Shown here in pieces: positions 8,824 to 16,141 of a stretch of 64,000 bases of DNA. The stretch comes from Bin18 sp965200355. Its GTDB lineage: Bacteria > Desulfobacterota > Binatia > Bin18. The notes beneath the pieces were generated by a model. That model ran no database searches, was not told where the DNA came from, and saw only the letters and a program-made list of their open reading frames with translations. Within the stretch, counting starts at the first letter, position 1, and the number at the start of each line of letters is the position of its first letter. The DNA is taken from positions 3,348,001-3,412,000 of the forward strand of contig OZ241351.1 of the NCBI GenBank assembly GCA_965200355.1. The letters are read 5' to 3'. The translations under genes and the position numbers were made by a program.

Positions 8824-9404
8824 CGTGGCAGCGGGTTGGCCTGTATTATCTTCTGGCGGTTGTTCTGGGGGGATATTACTTGCTCTTTGAATGGCGTCCA
8901 GGCGGCCCGGACGCCCCGATCTTTGAACCCCGTCCGGTCCAGGAGGGGACGTTTCTTGTGCTCAAGCGGGGCACGATTCACAAACTGTCTATCACTCGCC
9001 AACACCACCTCTTTGTCTCGCAACGCAGCCAGGCCCGACCGGGTGAGGCGACTGCGGAGTGGCAGGTGCTTGAACCGACCGGGGCATCGATCACCTCTGC
9101 CCTGGTCAGCGGTTTTATTGAAAACCTCACCCCAGACAGAAAGGTGCCCATCGTTCACGAGGCTCCAGAAGACTTGGCTTCGTATGGGCTCGCCCCACCG
9201 ACTTCAACCATTGTCGTCGAAGGCGAAGGCGAAGGCGAACGCAGCACAGAAACTATTTTCATCGGAGGCTACAACCCCACAAAAACGGCGGTCTATGCCC
9301 GGAAGGACGGCTCCCCCACGGTCGTCCTCTTGGGCTATAATGTGAAATACTATGAAGACCTCATTTTTCAGGCCGCACAGCGTGGCACCGCAGAGCGTTC
9401 CTAG
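8820..9404 (+). CDS. DUF4340-type protein
   Basis: A 194-residue protein with an N-terminal membrane helix (about residues 5-22) and a short extracytoplasmic domain. The TSTIVVEGE...IFIGGYNPTKTAVYARKDGSPTV stretch is typical of DUF4340 domains, which often accompany GldG-like proteins. It is translationally coupled to the GldG-like gene. A (GGCGAA)n microsatellite at about 9218-9240 encodes a run of Glu-Gly pairs and could change length by slippage. Many DUF4340 proteins are longer, so this is a compact version. Confidence 0.7.
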   Translation: MTWQRVGLYYLLAVVLGGYYLLFEWRPGGPDAPIFEPRPVQEGTFLVLKRGTIHKLSITRQHHLFVSQRSQARPGEATAEWQVLEPTGASITSALVSGFIENLTPDRKVPIVHEAPEDLASYGLAPPTSTIVVEGEGEGERSTETIFIGGYNPTKTAVYARKDGSPTVVLLGYNVKYYEDLIFQAAQRGTAERS

Positions 9405-9939
9405 CCTCGGCCGGCTCGTCCTGTGGTGCTGCCTCGTCGTCCTGACGGGCTGTCAGCCCGAAGCCGCCAGCGTCCAGGACGACCTGACGGCGTATATGGA
9501 CCAGGCTCGTTTATGGGCGGCGACTGAGGCAGAAATTAACAACGCGATTGCCAGCGTCAGAGAGGACCAGTTCGTTCATGACGCTTTTGTCCTGGAAACG
9601 ATGCGCCCGGCGGTCGGAGTCGCCCGGGAATATGTTGTTGAGTTAGAGGGCTATACACCCCAATCCCCGGCCCTGGCGCAGCTCCATCTGGGCTATATTG
9701 AATCCTGGCGCGCGCACGAGTTTGCGCTGGTGTCGGTCGTTGATGCGGTGGAACGGCAGGATTATATTCAGCTCTCACGGGCGAATGATGAGTTGCTGGA
9801 AGCACAGCGCTCGGTTTCGGATGTGCTTGCCGCTCTGGCCCGCCTGCTGCGTGAAGCCGGTCTGGCTGCGGACGTGCCCACCGGACAACCGCTCGCCCCT
9901 CCACGTCAAGAAGGATTCAGTATTACCCCCTCGTCCTGA
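9352..9939 (+). CDS. Putative lipoprotein of the GldA-like ABC operon
   Basis: A 195-residue protein with a hydrophobic segment (about 19-33) ending in the lipobox LTGC (Cys34), so it is probably lipid-anchored after signal peptidase II cleavage. The mature part is helical and charged, with no recognised family. The ATG at 9352 lies 53 bp inside the DUF4340 gene and gives an unusually long n-region; an in-frame GTG at 9382 would give a more normal signal peptide. Gene overlap places it as the last gene of the ABC operon. Confidence 0.65.
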   Translation: MKTSFFRPHSVAPQSVPSLGRLVLWCCLVVLTGCQPEAASVQDDLTAYMDQARLWAATEAEINNAIASVREDQFVHDAFVLETMRPAVGVAREYVVELEGYTPQSPALAQLHLGYIESWRAHEFALVSVVDAVERQDYIQLSRANDELLEAQRSVSDVLAALARLLREAGLAADVPTGQPLAPPRQEGFSITPSS

Positions 9940-10124
9940 AGAGACCCCCTCTGAGACGCCGAGAGACGGCCTGCGCAGAGCACGGCCATCAACCGTGGGC
10001 CCCTCCCCTTCCGCAGTAGTAGAAAAAAACCTGCCGCTGAGCTATTGATCCTTATCCCCCCGCTCCATATGAGGGTAGGGAGGAAATTTCACCCAGGGCA
10101 GAGGTTCTCGAAAGGAGGCTTATT

Positions 10125-11423
10125 ATGAAGCTGAAAGTGTATCTTTCCGCCGCGCTCGTATGCGCGGCAGTCGGGAGCTGGGTCGTCCCAGCCGCGGCGA
10201 ACTTCCCTCAACCGGGGGACGTTGTCGATCAAAGCAATATGGCGGAGGCGGCCGATGTCCTCAATCCAACGGCCAACTGGATGCTCAACCAGGGCATGAA
10301 AATGAAGGTCGTTGAGTACCGCGAGTACAAATGGCCCAAGGCGTACGCAGAGGCGACCGAAAAATTTGCCGGTCAAGTGCAGTTGTCAGAAGACGGGCGC
10401 CAGTTGTTCAACTATGTTGCCGGTTGCCCGTTTCCGAGCATTGACGTCAACGATCCCCTCGCTGGTGCCAAGGCCATGTGGAACCACGAGTACTTTCCTG
10501 ATTTCACAGACAACGTAGGCTGTCCCTGGATTCTCGAGCTGGTGAACTACAAGGGCGAGATGGAACGTTTCTACGCCTCACACTTCTGGCGGCGTATGAA
10601 GTGGGAAGGCCGGCTGTATATGGACCCCAAGCCCATCGCGCCGTTTAACCCGCAGATCACCTATACCGAGCAATGGGGACCGCTGTACGCTCCCAACGAT
10701 CTCAAGGGCGCGGGCGTGCTGAACTTCCGCTATACCCCGCTCGAAAACCCGGATGACTCGTATATGTATCTGCCTGAGCTGCGCCGCGTGCGTCGCATCA
10801 GCGTGGCTAACCGCTCAGACGCCTTCTGGGGCACGGACATTGATATCGACTCGATTTGGGGCTTCAACGCCAAGCCTGGATACTGGACGTGGCGCGTCTT
10901 GGCCGAGAAAGAAACCCTTATGGCCGCCCACTCAGGCCATTATCAGAGCCGCGCCGTCTGGGCCGCGGCACCGGACGGCCGGAGCGGCGTGGCCGCCATG
11001 CTCTGGTCGGACCAGGTGAACTGGGAACGCCGGCCGGTCTGGGTCGTCGAAGGTATTCCAACCGGGTATAACCAGTATGCCTACTCCAAGCGGATTCTCT
11101 ATCTCGACAAGGAGTACTTCAACACCTCATGGTCAGAGACCTATGACCAGGGTGGTGAGATCTGGAAAACCTGGACTCAGCTCATGAACATCTCGAAGAA
11201 GCCTTCCGAAGATTATGTTGCCGCGGACTACGACGAGGAACAGGTCTTTACCCACAACGGCCAAGTGGTCGATATGCAGATCACTCATAGCTCCAAGTGG
11301 GACTGCCCGCCGGGGTATGACGAGTATTACGTGCCAAAGTACGACTGGTACTTCAATACTGCCAAGGAGTGGAATACCCCCGAGGCGTTCACCGTGAATT
11401 TCCTAATCCAGAGCGCTCGCTAA
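10125..11423 (+). CDS. DUF1329 family periplasmic/outer-membrane protein B
   Basis: A 432-residue paralogue of the 3916-5244 protein, with a signal peptide (cleavage after about residue 25, PAAAN). It keeps MYLPELRRV, RRISVANRSDAFWGTD and the SVKFLIQSAR-like terminus (TVNFLIQSAR). A strong Shine-Dalgarno site (AAAGGAGG) precedes the ATG. It is followed by an intrinsic terminator, then by the YCF48 lipoprotein and RND exporter B. The pairing of a DUF1329 gene with an RND gene recurs in this locus in the opposite order (RND A then DUF1329 A; DUF1329 B, YCF48, RND B). Confidence 0.88.
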   Translation: MKLKVYLSAALVCAAVGSWVVPAAANFPQPGDVVDQSNMAEAADVLNPTANWMLNQGMKMKVVEYREYKWPKAYAEATEKFAGQVQLSEDGRQLFNYVAGCPFPSIDVNDPLAGAKAMWNHEYFPDFTDNVGCPWILELVNYKGEMERFYASHFWRRMKWEGRLYMDPKPIAPFNPQITYTEQWGPLYAPNDLKGAGVLNFRYTPLENPDDSYMYLPELRRVRRISVANRSDAFWGTDIDIDSIWGFNAKPGYWTWRVLAEKETLMAAHSGHYQSRAVWAAAPDGRSGVAAMLWSDQVNWERRPVWVVEGIPTGYNQYAYSKRILYLDKEYFNTSWSETYDQGGEIWKTWTQLMNISKKPSEDYVAADYDEEQVFTHNGQVVDMQITHSSKWDCPPGYDEYYVPKYDWYFNTAKEWNTPEAFTVNFLIQSAR

Positions 11424-11453
11424 ACGTCACAGGCCCCTGCCCTGCTGTGATGA

Positions 11454-11489
11454 AAAAATCCCCTGTACAACCCTGTGCAGGGGATTTTT
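11454..11489 (+). terminator. Intrinsic terminator after DUF1329 gene B
   Basis: AAAAATCCCCTG (11454-11465) pairs with CAGGGGATTTTT (11478-11489). Three further pairs extend the stem to 15 bp with a 6-nt loop, and the 3' arm supplies the T-run. It is 30 bp after the stop codon, so YCF48 and RND B probably start from their own promoter or by readthrough. Confidence 0.88.
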
Positions 11490-11662
11490 ATTTTGATAGG
11501 AGGAACTTCTCTTTTGAGAAGGGAAGCCACAGCAGAGTCCAGACTTCATGCCCCATCGTCCCTTGACTTTTGTCGTAAAAAAATGCAAAGGACGGAGGGC
11601 ACGAAATCTTATTGGGGAAGCATAGTGCAAGTCGTCTACACCAAAAGGGAGGTTACCGCGTT

Positions 11663-12799
11663 ATGAATACTGATAGGGCCGGCTTGGCCCAGAGATGTAC
11701 CAGCCTTTTCACCTCGCTGTTTACCGTTGCGACCCTGCTCGGCTTGGCGGGATGCCATGGGGAGCAGCCAACCGCATGGAGCACCTCGCTGCTTGCACGG
11801 ACCGACAAGTTTTTTGGTGCCGCCCACGTCACGGGCGACACCTTTGTGGTTGTGGGCTACGCCGGCCGTATCCTGCGGAGCGAGGATGCGGGGCACACCT
11901 GGGTAGACGTTGAGAGCGGTGTGAACTGGACGCTGAACAACGTCAGCTTCACCGGTGAGCATGGCTGGGCCGTCGGCCATAATGGGGTCATTATCCACTC
12001 CCGAGACGGCGGGAAAACGTGGGCGGTTCAAACCGCGGACACGGACAAGACCCTGATGGCGATCTCCTTTGTTGACCAACTGCACGGCTGGGCGTGTGGC
12101 GATGAATCAACTTGGCTGTGGACTGACAACGGTGGAGAGACGTGGAATGTTGAGCGGATGGACGTGGCCCAGATCGGCTTGTCCGAGTTCACCAGTCTCG
12201 CCGTCCCTGACATCATCTACTACAGCGTGCAGTTCCTGGACAAAAACACCGGCTGGATGGTCGGTGAATACGGCAACGTCCGCTACACCACGGATGGCGG
12301 CAAAACCTGGGGAGCACAGCACGGGAGTCTACTTGATGAACTCGTTGAGCAGGGGGGCGTGCGGGACGTGATGGTGATGGGCGCATTTTTTAAGGTCCAC
12401 TTCAGCGATCCCAATAATGGGGTGATGGTCGGTGCCGGTGGGGCTATCGCCAAAACCAGCGACGCTGGTCAGAACTGGACCTGGGTGGCGCGTGAGGGGA
12501 GCAATGCAGATGTTCCAGCACTGCATCTCTACGATGTTGACGCGTCGGAGGAGAATGGTCACCTCGTCCTCGCTGGTATGAATGCGGTCGTACTGGGGAC
12601 GACCGACAGCGGAGGCGATTGGGGACCAACCGAGACACCGGATGGAGTCTATACCTGGATCAATTCGATTGCGTTTGGGGAAAACGGCAAGGGTATTCTG
12701 GTCGGCGGAAAAGGCACAATCATGACCACCAGCGATGGAGGCAAGAGTTGGAAGCTGGTTGAGCAGGGAGGGGGTGCGGAGGAGGCCGCCGCGCATTAG
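11663..12799 (+). CDS. YCF48/BNR-repeat lipoprotein
   Basis: A 378-residue protein. The signal segment ends in LAGC with the lipobox cysteine at residue 31, so it is a probable lipoprotein. The mature part is a beta-propeller made of at least five YCF48/BNR-type repeats, each ending in an Asp-box such as SRDGGKTW, TDNGGETW, TTDGGKTW, TSDAGQNW and TSDGGKSW. Repeat cores read GWAVGHNGVI and GWMVGEYGNV. The family is related to the photosystem II assembly factor Ycf48, but in non-phototrophs it is of unknown role and is often found next to RND/MMPL, DUF1302 and DUF1329 genes, as here. I chose the ATG at 11663, which has GGGAGG upstream. The propeller probably binds a partner protein of the system. 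Confidence 0.88.
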   Translation: MNTDRAGLAQRCTSLFTSLFTVATLLGLAGCHGEQPTAWSTSLLARTDKFFGAAHVTGDTFVVVGYAGRILRSEDAGHTWVDVESGVNWTLNNVSFTGEHGWAVGHNGVIIHSRDGGKTWAVQTADTDKTLMAISFVDQLHGWACGDESTWLWTDNGGETWNVERMDVAQIGLSEFTSLAVPDIIYYSVQFLDKNTGWMVGEYGNVRYTTDGGKTWGAQHGSLLDELVEQGGVRDVMVMGAFFKVHFSDPNNGVMVGAGGAIAKTSDAGQNWTWVAREGSNADVPALHLYDVDASEENGHLVLAGMNAVVLGTTDSGGDWGPTETPDGVYTWINSIAFGENGKGILVGGKGTIMTTSDGGKSWKLVEQGGGAEEAAAH

Positions 12800-12879
12800 T
12801 CCAGCCGGCGAGCGGCACGCACAGCAGCATAACCCGGGTGAAAAATTAGCAGGTGAAAAAGTAAAAAAAGGAGAAAACC

Positions 12880-15279
12880 GTGGCTGACAAGAAGAAGATA
12901 CCGACTATTGAAGAGCTCGAAGCCCACTCCAGGGACCGAGCTGCTCTCTATCGTTTGGGAGAAGGCCTGATCCGCAATCGCTTTCTGATTACGATCGGCG
13001 TGCTGCTTATCACCGGCTTCATGGCCTGGCAGGCATTGTCGATTGAAATGTCCACCAGCTTTAACGACCTCCTCCCCTATCGTCATCCCTTCGTCCGCGT
13101 CCATTTTCGCTTTGCCGATCAATTCGGCGGGGCGAATAACGTCAACGTCATGCTGAAAGTGGAAAAGGGCGACGTCTTCACAACCGGTCTGCTCAGAAAA
13201 ATCTACGATATGACGCAGGCCATGGACCGCGTCACCGGGGTGAACCACGACCAGATTGAGTCAATCGGTCATCGCACGACGCGCTATCTCACGGTGTCAG
13301 GAGGAACGATTGCCACCCCGCCTGTCATGCGTCGGCCACCCAAAACAGACCGAGAAGTCGCCGAAATCAAAGAGATTTGTTATAATACCGAGACCATCTA
13401 CGGCCAGTTGGTCGCCCTGAACGGGCAGGCTCTCCTGCTGAAGGCCAATTTCATTGAGGGCAAGCTCGACTATAAGACCGTTTTTGAAGAGATTCGCCGG
13501 ACCGTCAAAGAGCCGTTTGAGACCGCCGAGGAGACAATTTGGGTCGCTGGCGAGCCTCAACTCTACGGCTGGATATACTACTACGCCAACGAGGTGTTCT
13601 ACATCTTCCTCGCCGCGACAGTAGTGTGCTGGATTTTACTCTACCTCTACTTCCACGATTGGCGTGGGGCCTTGCGCCCAACCATCACCGGCATTGTGTC
13701 GGCCTTCTGGGGCTTGGGCATCCAGGCCATGATGGGCTTCTCTATGGACCCCCTCGCGCTGGTCATTCCGTTCTTTGTCACGGCTCGAGCGGTGAGTCAC
13801 TCGGTACAGATGCACGAGCGCTACTACGAGGAATATCGTAAGTGGCAGTGGAATAAAGAAAAGGCCATTGTCGCCGCGTTTGCCGAATTATTCGTGCCCA
13901 CCCTGAGCGGGATTATTACCGATTCGTTAGGTATGCTCGTCATCGTGGTTGTGCCGGTGGTCATCCTGCAAAAAATTGCCATCTCAGCCTCAATCTGGGT
14001 CGCCTCAGTGGCAGTCAGTGAACTGCTCATGAACCCGGTGGTGTACTACTACCTCAAGGCACCAGAACCGGAAAAAGTCCTGAAACGTGAGGAAGGCTGG
14101 TTTCAGCGTTTTATTGACCGCTGCGCCGCCTGGATTACGACGCCCAAAAACTCCAAGATGATTGTGATTTTCTGGGTCGCCGCCTTTCTCATCTCCATTA
14201 CTCAGATTCGGCATTTGACGATTGGCGACCCCACCGCGGCCACGCCGCTGTTACATCTGGATTCGCCGTATAATCAGTCTCATATCGAGATTCAAAAGTA
14301 TTTCGGGGGTATTGAACCCCTCATCATTGTGGTGGAGGGGCGCGACAAAGAAGTGCTCAAAAACCCCGACTTATTGCGACAACTCGAAAAGTTCCAGCGT
14401 CATATGGAGCGCGATAAAGACATTGGCTATAGCTTTTCGCTGGCTGACATCATTCAAGCCATCAATATGACCTTCTATGATATGCAGCCACGGTGGGGCT
14501 CCATCCCGGCTGATTCCCGGCGGGTGAGTTCGCTCTTCTTTTACTATTTTGCTGGAACACCGCCCGGCGAGTCATCGAAGTTCCTTGACCCGAGCTATAC
14601 GGTCTCGCGGGTGACCTTCTACTGTGCCAATCACCAGGGGGATAATATCGCCCGGATTATCCAGGAAGCGCGCAAATTCGTTGCGGATAATCCGTTGCCC
14701 AACGCGGACTGGCGTCTGGCCGGTGGTTTAATCGGTGTAACGGCAGCGGCAAATGAAGAGATTATCAAGAACAACCTCTATATGCACGGCCTGGGTTTTG
14801 GGACAATTTTCCTGATCGTGATGTTCACCTACCGCTCACCAGTGGCCTCAGTCGTGATGATGATCGGCTTGTTCCTGGCCGATGGCGTTGTGAATGCTTA
14901 TATGAGTGTGCGGAATATCGGCATCAACTTGCAATCCCTGCCGGTGGTGACTGTTGGAGTCGGATTTGGCATTGACTACGCCTTATACATCGTCAGTCGA
15001 GCGGTGGAAGAATATGACGAAGAGAAAGGCATCAGCGAAGCGGTACGGTTAGGACTCTCGACCGCGGGGAAGGCCGTCACCTTCACCGCGGCAACGCTGG
15101 TCACGGCGACCATTCTGTGGGCGTTCTCCAATATCCGGTTCTGCTCGGAAATGGGCCTGCTGCTGGCACTGTGGATGGGTATCAGCTTTTTGGGTGCCTG
15201 CACCTTTGTCCCATCGGCATTGGTGCTCTGGCATCCGAAGTTCTTTGTTCGCGCTGCCAGAGAAGGTATTATTGCCTAG
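12880..15279 (+). CDS. RND/MMPL-family transporter B
   Basis: A 799-residue paralogue of transporter A, starting with GTG preceded by AAAAGGAGA. TM1 is at about residues 35-55, a helical bundle at about 235-400, and a second bundle in the C-terminal 170 residues with VVTVGVGFGIDYALYIVSR. IGDPTAATPLLHLDSPYNQSH marks the start of the second periplasmic loop and is nearly the same in transporter A. An inner-membrane proton-driven exporter of the HAE3/MMPL type is the best call. It lies 80 bp after the YCF48 gene and ahead of the two DUF1302 genes. Confidence 0.88.
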   Translation: MADKKKIPTIEELEAHSRDRAALYRLGEGLIRNRFLITIGVLLITGFMAWQALSIEMSTSFNDLLPYRHPFVRVHFRFADQFGGANNVNVMLKVEKGDVFTTGLLRKIYDMTQAMDRVTGVNHDQIESIGHRTTRYLTVSGGTIATPPVMRRPPKTDREVAEIKEICYNTETIYGQLVALNGQALLLKANFIEGKLDYKTVFEEIRRTVKEPFETAEETIWVAGEPQLYGWIYYYANEVFYIFLAATVVCWILLYLYFHDWRGALRPTITGIVSAFWGLGIQAMMGFSMDPLALVIPFFVTARAVSHSVQMHERYYEEYRKWQWNKEKAIVAAFAELFVPTLSGIITDSLGMLVIVVVPVVILQKIAISASIWVASVAVSELLMNPVVYYYLKAPEPEKVLKREEGWFQRFIDRCAAWITTPKNSKMIVIFWVAAFLISITQIRHLTIGDPTAATPLLHLDSPYNQSHIEIQKYFGGIEPLIIVVEGRDKEVLKNPDLLRQLEKFQRHMERDKDIGYSFSLADIIQAINMTFYDMQPRWGSIPADSRRVSSLFFYYFAGTPPGESSKFLDPSYTVSRVTFYCANHQGDNIARIIQEARKFVADNPLPNADWRLAGGLIGVTAAANEEIIKNNLYMHGLGFGTIFLIVMFTYRSPVASVVMMIGLFLADGVVNAYMSVRNIGINLQSLPVVTVGVGFGIDYALYIVSRAVEEYDEEKGISEAVRLGLSTAGKAVTFTAATLVTATILWAFSNIRFCSEMGLLLALWMGISFLGACTFVPSALVLWHPKFFVRAAREGIIA

Positions 15280-15302
15280 AGACGCCTTCCCTTCTGTACT
15301 GA

Positions 15303-15324
15303 AGGCAAAGTTGCCTCTTTTTTT
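15303..15324 (+). terminator. Intrinsic terminator after RND transporter B
   Basis: AGGCA (15303-15307) and TGCCT (15312-15316) form a short stem with a 4-nt loop, followed by CTTTTTTT. The stem is short but the T-run is strong, and it lies 23 bp after the stop codon. Confidence 0.6.
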
Positions 15325-15436
15325 ATCCAGAGACTAATGGCGCAGCTACAGAAAGAAAGCAGTCTACAAACGGCGGCACTCCGCAAGCTCTTAGAGGAGC
15401 GGGGTTGATATAAGAGCCGGTCTGACTCAAGCCGCT

Positions 15437-15466
15437 CCACTCAGGGGCCGCGCGGCTCCTGAGTGG
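15437..15466. repeat. 13-bp hairpin in the 15280-15596 gap
   Basis: CCACTCAGGGGCC (15437-15449) pairs with GGCTCCTGAGTGG (15454-15466), one wobble, GCGC loop. No T-run follows. Together with the hairpin at 15520-15543 it shows that this 317-bp gene-free stretch is structured. A short frame MAQLQKESSLQTAALRKLLE... (15337-15408) precedes it but has no ribosome site. Confidence 0.5.
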
Positions 15467-15519
15467 CCGAAATCGTTCAGAAGAAGTCGTCTATGCGGAG
15501 AATGGGCTGGGTGAGTCGG

Positions 15520-15543
15520 GCGCGTGGCCGTAAAGCCACGCGC
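15520..15543. repeat. 9-bp perfect hairpin in the 15280-15596 gap
   Basis: GCGCGTGGC (15520-15528) pairs exactly with GCCACGCGC (15535-15543) around CGTAAA. It may be part of a structured RNA, a protein binding site, or the 3' end of the converging lipoprotein transcript. Confidence 0.5.
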
Positions 15544-15596
15544 GAGTTGTTCCAACAAGACGAAAGAGCGGCCTGGAAAACAAAGCGGAGGCTTTG

Positions 15597-15881
15597 CTAT
15601 TGACCCTCCAGCTCCTCCTCCCCCTTCTGCATCGCCCCTTCAGGATTGGTCAATAAGGACTCCCCGAGCGCTTTGGGGTTCGCAGCCAATCCGGGATCTC
15701 GGCTATCCTTATTGGCTTGCTTATATTGGTCAACCAAAGACGGTTTGGGCTCAGCATCCTTCATCTCGTCGATTGGTGGGGCGCCGAGTTCACACCCGCC
15801 CAGCACGACAAGCGATCCCATTCCACATGCGACAAGCCCGTGCCGCAAACATTTGCCGTAATAAGAAAAAATATCTTGCAT
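15597..15881 (-). CDS. Small putative lipoprotein, possibly leaderless
   Basis: A 94-residue protein with a hydrophobic segment ending in the lipobox LGGC (Cys30), followed by a hydrophilic, Lys/Glu/Pro-rich mature region with no known domain. An upstream ATG (15911) is open but lies inside the promoter, so I use the ATG at 15881. There is no Shine-Dalgarno site; instead a near-consensus promoter puts transcription initiation at or next to this ATG. It is the only minus-strand gene within the envelope locus, between RND B and the DUF1302 pair. Function unknown. Confidence 0.6.
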   Translation of the reverse strand: MQDIFSYYGKCLRHGLVACGMGSLVVLGGCELGAPPIDEMKDAEPKPSLVDQYKQANKDSRDPGLAANPKALGESLLTNPEGAMQKGEEELEGQ

Positions 15882-15889
15882 GGAGCGGT

Positions 15890-15918
15890 CTATTAAAGAA
15901 AGCCGACACATTTGTCAA
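15890..15918 (-). promoter_or_regulatory. Sigma70-type promoter of the small lipoprotein gene
   Basis: On the minus strand, TTGACA (15918-15913), a 17-nt spacer, and TAATAG (15895-15890). The expected +1 falls at about 15881-15883, that is, at the ATG at 15881, implying a leaderless mRNA. Confidence 0.6.
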
Positions 15919-16084
15919 GAGTAGGAAACGCGGGGGAATACCGTCTGGGCAGTTGCAAAATATACGGAATACCGCTAGAAGCAGCCTGCAATACAGAATC
16001 GTCTTTTGTAGTGACGCCCTGCATTCAGGACATCGTGAAAGGAGGTGGCTTGCTGCAACCCGAAAAACAGAGAGTGAGGAAAGA

Positions 16085-16129
16085 ATGAAGGAAGAAAGCG
16101 CAAGTAGGATAACCTTTTGTTATTATTAG
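16085..16129 (+). CDS. Possible 14-residue leader peptide ahead of DUF1302 gene A
   Basis: The frame MKEESASRITFCYY has GAGGAAAG just before its ATG and stops 12 bp before the ATG of the DUF1302 gene, overlapping that gene's Shine-Dalgarno region. It could be a translated leader, or chance. A second short frame with AAAGGAGGT upstream of a TTG at about 16050 ends overlapping this ATG. Confidence 0.25.
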   Translation: MKEESASRITFCYY

Positions 16130-16141
16130 GAGGGAGGGCTT

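Noticed and set aside
11583..11666. 27-codon frame overlapping the YCF48 start with ATGA
   Set aside because: Any ATG followed by A creates a TGA in another frame, so the overlap is not informative, and there is no ribosome site. The same holds for the frame at 10069-10128 before DUF1329 gene B.
15524..16129. 201-residue plus-strand frame across the DUF1302 upstream region
   Set aside because: Its composition is atypical, it has no homologous motif, and it overlaps the promoter and coding part of the minus-strand lipoprotein. Only its last 14 codons have a plausible ribosome site.
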